Assembly: GCF_001747095.1 (NCBI RefSeq)
Contig: NZ_MDGP01000001.1
Coordinates: forward strand, 975,001-1,039,000
DNA: 64,000 bases
Reading direction: 5' to 3'
Source of the DNA: Roseivirga sp. 4D4
Lineage (GTDB): Bacteria > Bacteroidota > Bacteroidia > Cytophagales > Cyclobacteriaceae
How positions within the stretch are numbered: position 1 is the first letter of the stretch; each line of letters starts with the position of its first letter. This document shows positions 45,358 through 55,248 of the stretch, piece after piece. The notes under the pieces are model-generated. The model did not search any database. It was given only the letters and a program-made list of their open reading frames with translations, and had not been told where the DNA came from. Position numbers and translations under genes: made by a program.

Positions 45358-47901
45358 TTATTCCTCTTTATTATTCTCATCTGAAGCTTCATCTGTTGAC
45401 GCCTCAGTGGTAGTATTCTCGTCTTCTGAGGCCAGAACCTCTTCTTCTTCCCCCTCAATCAATTCAATTTTCTCTACAGATGAAATCTCATCTCCATCGT
45501 TTAATCGAATGACGCGAACGCCCTGTGTAGCTCGTCCCATGACCCTCAAACCACTCACAGAAATACGGATTGTGATCCCAGATTTGTTAATAATCATTAA
45601 GTCATCGGTATCGATTACCTCTTTAATTGCAACTAAGTTACCAGTTTTCTCGGTAATGTTAATGGTTTTCACACCCTTACCACCTCTTTTGGTAATTCGG
45701 TAATCATCTATTGGAGAGCGTTTGCCATATCCCTTTTCAGATACGACTAACAGGTTAGCATCTTCCCTAGCTACACATACCATGCCAACTACCCTATCGT
45801 CTTCTCCTTCGAGGGTCACTCCCCTCACTCCAGCCGCCGTACGGCCCATGGCTCGAGTTTGACTTTCGTGGAAGTGAACAACCTTACCAGAACGCTTACC
45901 AATGATGATGTGATTATCACCATTTGTGAGCTTTATTTCCAGTAATCGATCGCCTTCGTTGATGGTAATCGCATTGATTCCGTTCGTTCTAGGACGCGAA
46001 TATGCTTCTAATGTGGTCTTCTTAATGGTACCTTTTTCAGTACACATTACCACATAGTTATTGTTGATATAATCTTCGTCCTTCAGGTCGGCCACATTGA
46101 TCACTGCCCTGATTTTATCACCAGGCTCTATATTGATCAAGTTTTGAACCGGACGACCTTTGGAAGTTTTTCCGCCTTCTGGCAGTTCCCAAACTTTCTT
46201 CCAGTATACTTTACCAAACTCCGTAAAGATCAACAGGTAGTTGTGGGTCATACCCACAAATAGGTGCTCTGTAAAGTCATCGTCTTTGGAGCCTGCTCCT
46301 TTAGAACCTACGCCACCTCTGCCCTGTGTTCTATATTCTGATAACAAGGTTCTCTTCACGTATCCCTGATGAGAAATGGTAATTAACATCTCTTCATTAG
46401 GAATCATGTCTTCAGTGGTGAAGTCTTCCGCAGAGTGGATAATATCCGTTCTACGTTCGTCTCCATAGCGATCCTGGATCTCAAGTAATTCATCCTTGAT
46501 GATGCCCATTCGAAGCTCTTCTTTCTCAAGAATCTCTTTCAACTTGGCGATCAACTCCATGATCTCATCGTATTCCTTCTGGATTTTCTCTCTTTCAAGA
46601 CCTGTTAGCCTTTGCAGACGCATTTCCAGAATGGCCTTCGCCTGAATTTCGCTGAGCTTAAACTTCTCAATCAAGCCTGCCTTGGCAATCTCCGGATCTC
46701 TTGAACTTCTGATCAAATCAATGACCTCATCCAAGTTGTCCAGTGCAATCAAGTAACCCTCTAGAATATGGGCTCTCTTCTCAGCTTCTTTTAATTCGTA
46801 CTCAGTACGTCTGATGACTACCTCATGTCTATGGTCTACATAGTGTCTGATTAAGTCTTTGAGGTTCAGTGTATAAGGACGTCCTTTTACAAGTGCTACA
46901 TTATTAACACTGAAGGATGATTGTAGCTGCGTATACTTGAACAAATTGTTCAAAACAACATTGCCAATGGCGTCCTTTTTCAGCTCATAAACAATGCGCA
47001 TTCCATTCCTATCAGACTCGTCTCTGATATCGGAAATGCCTTCGATTCTCTTTTCATTGACTAAGCCCGCAGTCTTTTCAATCATGCTGGCTTTATTGAC
47101 CTGATATGGTATTTCGGTCACAATGATCTGCTCACGGCCGGTTTTAGTAGTTTCTATGTCCGCTTTGGCGCGGAGTACTACTCTACCTCTACCCGTTTCT
47201 AAAGCCGACTTGACACCGGTGTAGCCATAAATGGTACCTCCAGTCGGGAAATCAGGTGCAGTCACATGCTGCATCAATTCAGTTACATCTATGTCGTTGT
47301 TATCAATATAGGCTACCACACCATTGACTACCTCTGTAAGGTTATGTGGAGCCATATTGGTGGCCATACCTACAGCAATACCTGAACTACCATTGAGGAG
47401 TAAGTTTGGCAACTTACCCGGTAGTACGGTTGGTTCTTTTAAAGAATCATCAAAGTTGAACTGAAAGTCAACCGTGTCCTTATTGATATCTGTTAATAAT
47501 TCTTCTGCAATTCTACGCAGACGTGCCTCTGTATAACGCATCGCTGCAGGCGAGTCACCATCAACGGATCCAAAGTTTCCCTGACCGTCAACCAGTGGGT
47601 AGCGTAATGACCATTCCTGAGCCATTCTCACCATGGTATCGTACACGGATGAGTCACCATGTGGGTGATACTTACCGAGTACCTCTCCTACTATTCTTGC
47701 TGATTTTTTATAAGACTTGTTCCAGTTAACACCCAGGTCTAACATACCGTACAAAACCCTTCTGTGAACGGGTTTTAGGCCATCTCTTACGTCTGGTAGT
47801 GCTCTTGAAATGATCACCGACATGGAATAGTCGATGTACGCACCCCGCATCTCATCTTCTATGTTAATCGGGATGATTGTTTCCTTATCTCCTTCTGCCA
47901 T
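45358..47901 (-). CDS. gyrA: DNA gyrase subunit A
   Basis: GyrA forms the A2B2 gyrase that introduces negative supercoils. The 847-residue protein has the N-terminal winged-helix/tower region, with the quinolone region [17 protein letters not shown] near residues 78-94 (Ser and Asp at the usual resistance positions, i.e. wild type) and the catalytic Tyr in [10 protein letters not shown] near 122. The C-terminal beta-pinwheel carries a GyrA box variant, TKRGGKG, near 740. A very acidic tail ([13 protein letters not shown]...) ends the protein, as in many gyrases where it tunes wrapping. Confidence 0.98.
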   Translation of the reverse strand: MAEGDKETIIPINIEDEMRGAYIDYSMSVIISRALPDVRDGLKPVHRRVLYGMLDLGVNWNKSYKKSARIVGEVLGKYHPHGDSSVYDTMVRMAQEWSLRYPLVDGQGNFGSVDGDSPAAMRYTEARLRRIAEELLTDINKDTVDFQFNFDDSLKEPTVLPGKLPNLLLNGSSGIAVGMATNMAPHNLTEVVNGVVAYIDNNDIDVTELMQHVTAPDFPTGGTIYGYTGVKSALETGRGRVVLRAKADIETTKTGREQIIVTEIPYQVNKASMIEKTAGLVNEKRIEGISDIRDESDRNGMRIVYELKKDAIGNVVLNNLFKYTQLQSSFSVNNVALVKGRPYTLNLKDLIRHYVDHRHEVVIRRTEYELKEAEKRAHILEGYLIALDNLDEVIDLIRSSRDPEIAKAGLIEKFKLSEIQAKAILEMRLQRLTGLEREKIQKEYDEIMELIAKLKEILEKEELRMGIIKDELLEIQDRYGDERRTDIIHSAEDFTTEDMIPNEEMLITISHQGYVKRTLLSEYRTQGRGGVGSKGAGSKDDDFTEHLFVGMTHNYLLIFTEFGKVYWKKVWELPEGGKTSKGRPVQNLINIEPGDKIRAVINVADLKDEDYINNNYVVMCTEKGTIKKTTLEAYSRPRTNGINAITINEGDRLLEIKLTNGDNHIIIGKRSGKVVHFHESQTRAMGRTAAGVRGVTLEGEDDRVVGMVCVAREDANLLVVSEKGYGKRSPIDDYRITKRGGKGVKTINITEKTGNLVAIKEVIDTDDLMIINKSGITIRISVSGLRVMGRATQGVRVIRLNDGDEISSVEKIELIEGEEEEVLASEDENTTTEASTDEASDENNKEE

Positions 47902-47981
47902 AAACTACTTAAAAAAGTATGGTTTAATTAAGGCAGCAAGATACCAAAAATATTCCGTTTTATGAGTCGAAAACTAAGGCT

Positions 47982-49142
47982 TTAATTGCCTTTTCTAGAC
48001 TTATTTTTTCTGGCTCTCGGGAAAGACGATCCTATGGGTTTGCGTCTGATTCTGTTTTGTCCAAAACGTGGGTTTTGCTTGCGATAAAAGGGTCTTCCGC
48101 GGTAAATCTTATTGTTGAAAATATGCTCCATTTGCACCTGATCAGCCTGGTATTTATTGCGCGGATAGATGGGATATTTAAATAGCAGTCCCAAGTCGAT
48201 CGTGAAGACAGAAAACTTATGCTGAATATTCACCAAATCGTTGGAAACCGTGTAGCTTCTCAATTCGAATGAGGGACGTATATACCCTTTAAAATATTTG
48301 GAGAATTTCATCTGGAACATGACACCTATATTGAAGAAAGGATCATAATTCACCACATCCGTATTCACCTGTTTTGCTTTCACTTTCCAAACACCTCCCA
48401 GAACATCTGCATGAATGGAGTAATCGCCTATGGTATACATGTTATAGCTCAGGGAAGCGAAGAGTTTCGTAGTCGAAAGCTTAGTCTCTGGCAAGGTATA
48501 CCCCCTTAACAAACTACTTACATCCTGGGTCGAAGCTGGATTTCGAAACCTGAGTCCTCCAAAACCAATACCACCTCCTATGCGGATCATGTCGTCATCC
48601 AAATAGATTTTCTCCTTGGTGCGTTCGTAATGTCCTTTGTCTAGCTTCTTAAGGCTTATGGAGAAGCGAAAGGTCAATGGATTGATTCGACCATTGTTAT
48701 TATAGGTAAAACTTGAAGTGTCGGTTCTGACGATATGGCTATCATCATCTATACGTTCGATGCCGATTGGTGTGAGGTCTGTAAACCAGTTGTTAAAGGC
48801 GTTTATTGGACTTGTGAGGCCTTGCTCTTCATCTAGCGGGACAATGTATAGCTGATCTCCCCTGGGGTCTCTGATCACCGATACATCATTCAACGGGTTT
48901 CGATAAGAGAAGTAACCCACACCCTTTTCAATACTAAAGTTGAAACGGTTAATGGTTTTTCGGATCGGATTGACAAGTCTCCTCTGGAATTTACGTTCTT
49001 CCTTCTCAAGGTCTGGTGCTTCTTCTATTACAAGCCCGGATACATTTGTCTTTTTCTTCTTTCTCTTAAAGAGCTGGGCTTCTGCCTGATGGCTCCATAC
49101 CAAGGCAAAAACGACTAAGAGGAGAAAGGATTTATTTTTCAA
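47982..49142 (-). CDS. Exported protein with probable outer-membrane beta barrel, unknown family
   Basis: This 386-residue protein starts with a clear signal peptide (FLLLVVFALVWSHQAEAQ). A TTG at 49142 must be the start, because no ATG lies between it and the upstream in-frame stop and the signal peptide needs this start. The middle consists of alternating amphipathic strands with aromatic ends (FGGLRF, FASLSYNMYTIGDYSIHADVLGG, FKGYIRPSFELRSYTV), suggesting a beta barrel. The C-terminal 60 residues are strongly basic and low in complexity (RPFYRKQNPRFGQNRIRR...), which is unusual for a barrel end. I do not recognise the family. Confidence 0.6.
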   Translation of the reverse strand: MKNKSFLLLVVFALVWSHQAEAQLFKRKKKKTNVSGLVIEEAPDLEKEERKFQRRLVNPIRKTINRFNFSIEKGVGYFSYRNPLNDVSVIRDPRGDQLYIVPLDEEQGLTSPINAFNNWFTDLTPIGIERIDDDSHIVRTDTSSFTYNNNGRINPLTFRFSISLKKLDKGHYERTKEKIYLDDDMIRIGGGIGFGGLRFRNPASTQDVSSLLRGYTLPETKLSTTKLFASLSYNMYTIGDYSIHADVLGGVWKVKAKQVNTDVVNYDPFFNIGVMFQMKFSKYFKGYIRPSFELRSYTVSNDLVNIQHKFSVFTIDLGLLFKYPIYPRNKYQADQVQMEHIFNNKIYRGRPFYRKQNPRFGQNRIRRKPIGSSFPRARKNKSRKGN

Positions 49143-49199
49143 GCGTTTGGGAACGTTTACTTTATTAAAGGCAAACTAAACCAATTATTATGGAAGGCA

Positions 49200-49227
49200 T
49201 AAAAAAAGACTGCTAAAAGCAGTCTTC
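49200..49227 (-). terminator. Rho-independent terminator of the 152-residue exported protein gene
   Basis: On the minus strand AAGACTGC (49227-49220) pairs with GCAGTCTT (49214-49207) around a TTTTA loop and is followed by a T run (49206-49202). It lies 34 bp after the stop codon. Confidence 0.9.
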
Positions 49228-49260
49228 TTTGCATTAGTATATTAAGGTTGATTAAGGTTC

Positions 49261-49719
49261 TTATTCAGCTGACATTCCAGCCATAATGCCATCTACTTTT
49301 GCTTTTAAAGCGCTATCACTTTTGTAAGCCTTTTTAATGGCATTGTATTTTTTACCGCCTAGTGTATATTTTGCCAGGTTACTTACTACTGTGCCTGCTG
49401 CTTTCTTTCTTTTATCTACCTGTCCTTGAACACTAGTGTAGAACTGCTTTTCAAAATCTGTAGCATCGGCTGGCAGGTTAGCAGGTTTTCCCTTGGCTAC
49501 TTTATCCAACTCTACATAACGGTTACCATCAATACCCTCTTGCTTTTCAATCAGGCTATTCACATAAGGGCTAATTTTATCAGTGATCGCTTTTTGTGCC
49601 ATTAGGATTACTGCATAATCTTTTACGTCCTCATCAGTAAAGTCTTGTGCACTTGCTGCGTTCACCCCAACGAACACAAACATTAATGTCGCCAATACGG
49701 CCTTCGTTAATCTCATCAT
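49261..49719 (-). CDS. Small exported helical protein of unknown function
   Basis: This 152-residue protein has a signal peptide ending near VNAASAQ (residue 25) and a Lys-rich, mostly helical mature part (FTDEDVKDYAVILMAQKAI ... YVELDKVAKGK ... AKYTLGGKKYNAIKKAYKSD). Two adjacent ATG codons could serve as the start. It is transcribed alone and ended by a strong terminator. The family is not recognised; the layout recalls DUF4168-type periplasmic proteins but no firm match can be claimed. Confidence 0.7.
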   Translation of the reverse strand: MMRLTKAVLATLMFVFVGVNAASAQDFTDEDVKDYAVILMAQKAITDKISPYVNSLIEKQEGIDGNRYVELDKVAKGKPANLPADATDFEKQFYTSVQGQVDKRKKAAGTVVSNLAKYTLGGKKYNAIKKAYKSDSALKAKVDGIMAGMSAE

Positions 49720-49909
49720 CTCAATTAAATTTTTAGTTTGTAAGAAAGGTAGTTACACTCTCTTCTATATAGTTAGTAGTTTGGTTTGCTTTTAACAGCG
49801 ATACAAAAAAAGGGATTTGTTGAAAACATACAAACGAAAGCACCCCATTTCTGACAGAAAGCTGATATTTTTGGACACATTATTAAAATTTGACGAATAT
49901 TCTTCAATC

Positions 49910-50260
49910 ATGCGTAAAGTTTATTACCTCTCCACCTGCGATACTTGCAAAAGAATAATGAACAGCCTCAACCTCGAAGGCTTCACTCAACAGGATATTA
50001 AAACAGAAGCAATTACTGCCGATCAGCTTACAGAAATGCACGCCTTGTCCGCTTCTTATGAAAGCTTATTCAGTAAGGTGGCGCGGAAGTATAGAGCACT
50101 TGGTTTGAATGAAAGGGATCTTTCAGAAGATGATTTTCGAAAGTACATTTTAGAGGAATACACTTTTCTTAAGCGTCCAGTTTTCCTGGTCGATGGTCAA
50201 ATCTTTATAGGCAATAGTAAAAAGACTGTAGCTGCCCTTTCTGAATTATTGAATGCTTAG
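49910..50260 (+). CDS. ArsC/Spx/YffB-family thioredoxin-fold protein
   Basis: This 116-residue protein has a thioredoxin-like start with the redox motif CDTCKR at residues 10-15, a mid-region helix pair, and the conserved KRPVFLVDG segment near 88. The ArsC family reduces arsenate with glutathione or glutaredoxin. Relatives such as Spx and YffB have other roles, and the CxxC form seen here is nearer to Spx/YffB-like members. The ATG at 49910 fits the fold; upstream sequence in frame is AT-rich leader. Confidence 0.8.
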   Translation: MRKVYYLSTCDTCKRIMNSLNLEGFTQQDIKTEAITADQLTEMHALSASYESLFSKVARKYRALGLNERDLSEDDFRKYILEEYTFLKRPVFLVDGQIFIGNSKKTVAALSELLNA

Positions 50261-50290
50261 GCTTTCATTGGGCTATTAACCTTGAAAACT

Positions 50291-50790
50291 CCCTTCTTTT
50301 TCTGAGAGAATGCGAAGAATCTCACTACAAGAACACCAGTTCCTTCGTTGCACTCAGGATGAAAAAGAAAGTACGTAACCCTAGCTGAGTAATGTTTAGT
50401 TCTCTTATAGTTCATAGGAGTTCACCTTTACTCTCCTCTTCTTTTTTGAGCCTGCCTAGCGAGAGACAGGCCATGGGCGGTTAAGACCCTTCCTATCGTC
50501 AGGGTGACTAAGGGATAGCGGTACGGGAAAAGTCATTTTAGAACGTCATTCCGAGGAACGAGGAATCTTAACCATGCATAGAAGCACATATACACGGTAA
50601 AGATCCCTAGGTAAACTCGGGATGAAAAGGATAACGTAGTTGTGGTACTTGGCCCTCCCTATTGTAGAAGTGACTTTAGGTTTAGTTTCGATGAACTCCA
50701 GCCACACCTCTTCTTTTTCTGAGTGAAACGAAGAATCTAATAATATCTAGGGCCAGTGAGTTCCTTCGCTCTGCTCAGGATGAAAAGGGT
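50291..50790. repeat. Three related dispersed repeat units in a 0.55-kb gene-free gap
   Basis: No gene is seen between 50261 and 50807. Units at about 50291-50370 and 50707-50790 share TTCTTTTTCTGAG, GCGAAGAATCT or CGAAGAATCT, AGTTCCTTCG and CTCAGGATGAAAA, and each is an imperfect inverted repeat. A more diverged third unit (about 50541-50630) reads CATTCCGAGGAACGAGGAATCTTA ... AGATCCCTAGG ... CTCGGGATGAAAAGG. A CCTGCC...GACAGGC palindrome lies near 50452-50472. These resemble multi-copy intergenic repeats of Bacteroidota. Confidence 0.7.
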
Positions 50791-50807
50791 GTGGCGATGG
50801 TATTAGC

Positions 50808-51464
50808 TCAGCCGATAGATTTCAACTCCAGGATGGTCTCTTGAGGGTCCACAGACTTAAAGACGAAACTTCCGGCAACGAGAATGTCTGCACCAGCTTC
50901 CATCAGCTTGGGGGCATTGTGAATATTAACACCACCATCAATTTCGATTTGCGTATGAGCACTGTTTTCGGCTATGATCTCTTTCAGTTGCCTCACCTTC
51001 TTATAAGTGTTCTCAATGAACTTCTGACCTCCAAAGCCTGGATTGACAGACATAATGCATACCAAGTCGATATCGCATATGGTGTCCTCCAACAACTGAA
51101 CATTGGTGTGAGGATTAATGGCAACGCCTGCCCGGCAATCCATTGAGCGAATTTCCTGAAGTGTGCGATGCAAATGATCACAAGCTTCATAGTGCACGGA
51201 GATATTGGCAGCTCCTGCATCTCTAAAAGCCTTTAGGTATTTCTCGGGCTTCTCAATCATCAAATGCACATCCAAAGGCTTCTTTGCATGCTCATTGATT
51301 GCTTCGCATACTGGTATTCCGAAGGAAATGTTCGGCACAAAAACACCATCCATAATGTCTATATGAATCCAATCGGCCTGACTGTGATTCAACATTTCAA
51401 CATCTCGTTGGAGGTTAGCAAAGTCAGCAGCAAGAATGGATGGGGCAACAATTGGGGAATTCAT
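50808..51464 (-). CDS. rpe: Ribulose-phosphate 3-epimerase
   Basis: This TIM-barrel enzyme interconverts ribulose-5-phosphate and xylulose-5-phosphate in the pentose phosphate pathway. The 218-residue protein has all metal and catalytic blocks: PSILAADF near residue 7, HIDIMDGVFVPN near 34, DVHLMIEKPE near 65, MSVNPGFGGQKF near 140 and EIDGGV near 175. The ATG at 51464 gives the family's usual length; the open frame extends 23 codons upstream without similarity. Confidence 0.97.
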   Translation of the reverse strand: MNSPIVAPSILAADFANLQRDVEMLNHSQADWIHIDIMDGVFVPNISFGIPVCEAINEHAKKPLDVHLMIEKPEKYLKAFRDAGAANISVHYEACDHLHRTLQEIRSMDCRAGVAINPHTNVQLLEDTICDIDLVCIMSVNPGFGGQKFIENTYKKVRQLKEIIAENSAHTQIEIDGGVNIHNAPKLMEAGADILVAGSFVFKSVDPQETILELKSIG

Positions 51465-51495
51465 TCTCAAATATAATCCAATATTGATTGTTGAA

Positions 51496-53112
51496 CTATT
51501 GGCCCTTGATGATCTTTTTGGTGACAATACCATCGGGCGTGACGAGTTTCAAGAGTAATAAGCCACTTTTTACACCACTAAGGTCAATTTGGAATTTGTT
51601 CTGAAAGAAATTCGGGGTAAAATCATAGTGCTGAATCACTGCTCCTTCCCCATTCAATAACTGACCATCGATGGTCTGACCAATATACCCTTCCTCAAAG
51701 GCCACGGTAAAGTGAGGTAGGGTCGTTGGATTAGGATACGTGAGAACCCCTTCCTCTATTGGCGCCAATGCCTCATCCGCAATCCTAGAGGCTTTTATAA
51801 AGCCCGGAAGGCCATAGCCAAACAGATTATTAGGTTCATCAGCAATGTCACCCGCTCTTCTTATGATATCTCGGATTTCGCTTGCGGTCATCTCTGGAAA
51901 GGCCTGAATAAGTCCCGCAGCTAAGGAAGTAATTAATGGCGCTGAAAAAGATGTGCCGTTTTGAAACCCAACACCTCCTGAACTTGTGAGCAACCGAGTG
52001 GCTACTCCTTGGGCTACAACATCGGGTTTTATACGACCGTCCGCACTTGGACCTTGGCTGCTAAAAGCGGCTAGTATCCCTCCTTCATCGATAGCACCCA
52101 CAGCTAGAACATTTTCACTATCAGCAGGGGCAGTAATGATACGCCAGCGGTCATCACCAGCATTCCCGGCACTGGTCACCAACACGATCCCTTTAGACGC
52201 AGCTATATTTGATGCCCTCGTAATCACTGCCGTTTGACCATCCATATCTGAAATTGAGTAGTCCATGCTACTATCATCAAAAAAATCACCATACCCAAGT
52301 GATGTATTGATCACATCCACTCCTGCACTGTCGGCTTTCTCGGCAGCAAAGAGCCAATTGTATTCTTCAACTCGATATTCCCCAGGAGCTTCTGTAATGG
52401 CCAAAAAGAACTCGGCATTCGGAACACCACCAACAATGTCAACACTGTTCGAAGCAATCAGTGACAAGGAACGCAGGCCGTGATTGAAGTTGTTATCAAC
52501 ATCCTCCCTATTTCTTGTAAAGTCAAAAGTGTAGGCCATCCTATCGCTCAAAACAGCATGCTGAAATGCTGATAAGGAATTATAGTTTTGAAAACCATCG
52601 TCAAAAACACCGACCATAACACCATCGCCCATAAAACCTGCCTGATGCATCAAGTCCATTTCAAGTAATTGATATTGGCGTTCGCTAATTCTTGATGGTT
52701 CAATAGGGCTATCGGCAAACTTTGCCCTTGCAAATGGAATCGGTGTAAGAATATTACCGGGAGCTACATACTCTATGCGATCCACAATGTCCAGTGAAGT
52801 CACATTATTTGCCTGACTTGCTGTCATTTGGACTAAAACACCATTCATCCACTTGGTGGAGAAATAAGTTTCAATTCCTAAGCCCGCTACTTGATCAATA
52901 TAGGATGGATTCACGGGTAGATCTTCCTCCGTAACCTGTACGTCATTCTTCAACCGTCTGGCGAGTGACCTGTGAGACAGAAAATCCTCTGGGGTATTGA
53001 TCGAATAGGGACTATTGGCTTTATCCTTAAAGAAGACCATATACCGGTCTTGTGCGAACAGGTTCGCTGAAATGAAAAGGAATAGAAATATGACGCTAGT
53101 TACCTGCTTCAT
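51496..53112 (-). CDS. Secreted subtilisin-like (S8) peptidase with type IX secretion tail
   Basis: The 538-residue protein has a signal peptide (to about FAQ, residue 21), a propeptide-like N domain (to about 140) and an S8 domain. The catalytic Asp171 (FDDG), His211 (NHGLRS), oxyanion Asn317 (SAGNAG) and Ser388 (GTSFSAP) are all present. The His motif is HGL instead of the usual HGT. The last 80 residues (VLTYPNPTTLP ... GLLLLKLVTPDGIVTKKIIK) form a type A C-terminal sorting domain, so the protein should leave through the type IX system and be anchored or released at the surface. Its start overlaps the lipoprotein gene upstream by 17 bp. Confidence 0.9.
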   Translation of the reverse strand: MKQVTSVIFLFLFISANLFAQDRYMVFFKDKANSPYSINTPEDFLSHRSLARRLKNDVQVTEEDLPVNPSYIDQVAGLGIETYFSTKWMNGVLVQMTASQANNVTSLDIVDRIEYVAPGNILTPIPFARAKFADSPIEPSRISERQYQLLEMDLMHQAGFMGDGVMVGVFDDGFQNYNSLSAFQHAVLSDRMAYTFDFTRNREDVDNNFNHGLRSLSLIASNSVDIVGGVPNAEFFLAITEAPGEYRVEEYNWLFAAEKADSAGVDVINTSLGYGDFFDDSSMDYSISDMDGQTAVITRASNIAASKGIVLVTSAGNAGDDRWRIITAPADSENVLAVGAIDEGGILAAFSSQGPSADGRIKPDVVAQGVATRLLTSSGGVGFQNGTSFSAPLITSLAAGLIQAFPEMTASEIRDIIRRAGDIADEPNNLFGYGLPGFIKASRIADEALAPIEEGVLTYPNPTTLPHFTVAFEEGYIGQTIDGQLLNGEGAVIQHYDFTPNFFQNKFQIDLSGVKSGLLLLKLVTPDGIVTKKIIKGQ

Positions 53113-53836
53113 CTAAAAAGCCATGAGCTATAAGTTCTTCTCTGTAATAACGGCCCGACTGAACGATTTCTTGCAATGCGCATGGTCCGACCGTGCAAAA
53201 CCTTAATTGTTCATACTCTTTTCTTACCAAGCCAATACTATCAGCATAGACCTCTGTACGCAGGTCCCTAAACGTTACGTCTATGCCATCCGGATTCTGG
53301 CTTCTTTCATTGCTCACCTCTACCACCGTAGCCCTTAAAAAGGTATTGAAACCCTGCGTAAAAGGTTGATTGAAAGTCAAATATTTCTGAACTCGTGACT
53401 CCCTACTATTAAACAGGTTTCTATCCCATCTGCGCGTTGTATCTACTGGAAACACCATCTTTTGTAATGGCACATTGTTCTCAACAGACACAGCCCACCC
53501 TGCTTCAACGCGTGCAGACCAAACAGAATCAAGTTGCCAGTTTTCATTCTCATCATTTCTAGTAAGTCGATGAATTAGCCGCGACTCAACACCATTTACC
53601 GTAAACTCTTCGCGTACTTCTTCTCTTAACTGATATTCAAGCGTATCGCTGATATCCACAGCCAAATACCTAATTTCATAAACAGCGTATTCTCTATACT
53701 TATTTGGAGCCAAAAAGAAATAGGATTTGCCTAAGTCAGGATCTAAGGGCGGTTCTGCATCCTCAACATCTGTATTACCACATGAAGTAATTATCAGAAG
53801 TAAGCACAGCAGCAGGTATTCAAATCTTAGGCGCAT
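53096..53836 (-). CDS. Lipoprotein of unknown function
   Basis: This 246-residue protein has a lipobox ITSC (Cys near residue 19) followed by an acidic linker (GNTDVEDAEPPLDPD). The mature domain is rich in beta strands with repeated Tyr/Arg-Glu motifs (YREYAVYEIRYLAVDISD). There are three further cysteines near the C terminus (FCTVGPC, plus one other region). I do not recognise a family. It is translationally linked to the downstream subtilase by a 17-bp overlap, which suggests a shared surface function. Confidence 0.65.
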   Translation of the reverse strand: MRLRFEYLLLCLLLIITSCGNTDVEDAEPPLDPDLGKSYFFLAPNKYREYAVYEIRYLAVDISDTLEYQLREEVREEFTVNGVESRLIHRLTRNDENENWQLDSVWSARVEAGWAVSVENNVPLQKMVFPVDTTRRWDRNLFNSRESRVQKYLTFNQPFTQGFNTFLRATVVEVSNERSQNPDGIDVTFRDLRTEVYADSIGLVRKEYEQLRFCTVGPCALQEIVQSGRYYREELIAHGFLDEAGN

Positions 53837-54046
53837 TGATGTAAAATTAACAGGTTTAGGTGATGTATAGTTAACGATGAACTACTAATCTTAGCACATT
53901 GACAATTGGCTGTCACTTATTCAATACATGCATTTGCCTAAAGACCCTAATATTGATGTCCAGAAATCGCTTCAACACTGACTTATTAGCTTGTCGATTA
54001 TAGATTTTATTGGCTTAATTTGCGGTCGAATCGCGATCAATTCAAT

Positions 54047-54628
54047 ATGGCTTTAAGGACTTTTGTAAGGGTAAATGGAATCAACAACCTCAGCGATGCA
54101 CGCTACTGTGCAGGCATGGAGGTAAACGAACTAGGCTTCAATATAGAATCGAGCCACCCAAATTATACTGATCCTGATAAGTTCAAAGAGTTGAGTGATT
54201 GGCTCTCGGGAGTCGAATTTGTAGGCGAAATCACAAATGCCGCTACAGATATAGCTAACACCATCACAGGATTTTCTTTGAATGCACTACAAGTCGAAAG
54301 TCTGGAACAAATTGCAGCGGCCATGGACACGGGCTTGAAAGTGAGCTTTGTAGCTAGGACCCTAGAAGAAGCTAAAGAGGCATGGAAACGTTCAAATGGG
54401 CAGTTGTCTCATGTTCTTATCCCTGCTGCATTAATAGACGACTCTGTATCGGATCTTCCTGTTTTACTATCTGATGGCTTTGATGCCAATAACCTAGATT
54501 CGATACTTGAAGCTTCAAATGCCAAAGGGATCGTTTTAGAAGGTGGAAGCGAAATAAGACCTGGCTATAAAGACTTTGATGAGCTAGCTGATATCTTGGA
54601 ATTACTGGAAATAGATGACCTGGCCTAA
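54047..54628 (+). CDS. TrpF-like (phosphoribosylanthranilate isomerase-like) protein with altered active site
   Basis: This 193-residue protein follows the TrpF barrel from end to end. The start VRVNGINNLSDARYC ... ELGFNIE parallels VKICGMTNLEDA ... ALGFNF in true enzymes, and the end LEGGSEIRPGYKDFDEL parallels the phosphate-binding SSGVE..PG.KD segment. The catalytic Cys of KxCG is Asn here (residue 10), and the SPR motif reads SSHPNYTDP. Isomerase activity is therefore doubtful. It stands alone, away from other trp genes. A divergent paralogue with a new role is the likeliest reading. Confidence 0.65.
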   Translation: MALRTFVRVNGINNLSDARYCAGMEVNELGFNIESSHPNYTDPDKFKELSDWLSGVEFVGEITNAATDIANTITGFSLNALQVESLEQIAAAMDTGLKVSFVARTLEEAKEAWKRSNGQLSHVLIPAALIDDSVSDLPVLLSDGFDANNLDSILEASNAKGIVLEGGSEIRPGYKDFDELADILELLEIDDLA

Positions 54629-54719
54629 TAGGTGATTCTTGCCATTCCTATAAAATCTTACCTCTAGCGTACGAATATCGGCTTCGACTCCTTACCTTAA
54701 TTTCATAATTGATATAGCT

Positions 54720-55214
54720 ATGAAACGAATTGCGCTCTTACTTTTTATCTCAGCACTAGCCATCAACGTGAATGCACAAACTGATGTCACCACTTTTATT
54801 TTAGTTCGTCATGCGGAAAAATCAAAGGACGATCCTCGTGATCCAAGCTTGTCCGAAGAAGGAATTAAGAGAGCGGAATCCCTAAATAAGATTTTAATGC
54901 AAGCTGATATCGCTGCATTGTATTCTACCCCTTATAAAAGGACAAAAAGCACCGTTCAGCCGATCGCTGATGCGAAGGGACTCGAAATAAACATTTACGA
55001 TCCGAGAAGCGCAGACTTTCTAAAGGACATCATGGAGAAGCACAAAGGAAAAACGGTTGTCATTTCAGGTCACTCGAATACGACTCCTTTAGTCGCCAAC
55101 TTATTGACAGGTTCTGATCAGTTCAAACAACTGTCTGAAGATGACTATAGCAAAATCTATATGGTCAGTGTCTCCGAAATTGGTAAAGGAACTGCAACTA
55201 TTCTCACTTACTGA
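54720..55214 (+). CDS. Periplasmic histidine phosphatase (phosphoglycerate mutase-like)
   Basis: This 164-residue protein has a signal peptide (to about VNAQ, residue 20). The catalytic RHAEK motif near residue 30 carries the phospho-histidine, LYSTPYKRTKST near 75 has the second Arg, and VISGHSNTTP near 118 has the second His. The overall layout is SixA-like, but the protein is exported, so it acts on phosphate esters in the periplasm; the substrate is unknown. It is 34 bp upstream of the DoxX-like gene on the same strand. Confidence 0.85.
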   Translation: MKRIALLLFISALAINVNAQTDVTTFILVRHAEKSKDDPRDPSLSEEGIKRAESLNKILMQADIAALYSTPYKRTKSTVQPIADAKGLEINIYDPRSADFLKDIMEKHKGKTVVISGHSNTTPLVANLLTGSDQFKQLSEDDYSKIYMVSVSEIGKGTATILTY

Positions 55215-55248
55215 TCTAACATATCTTCTTCCTTCAAGTTGAGGTAAT

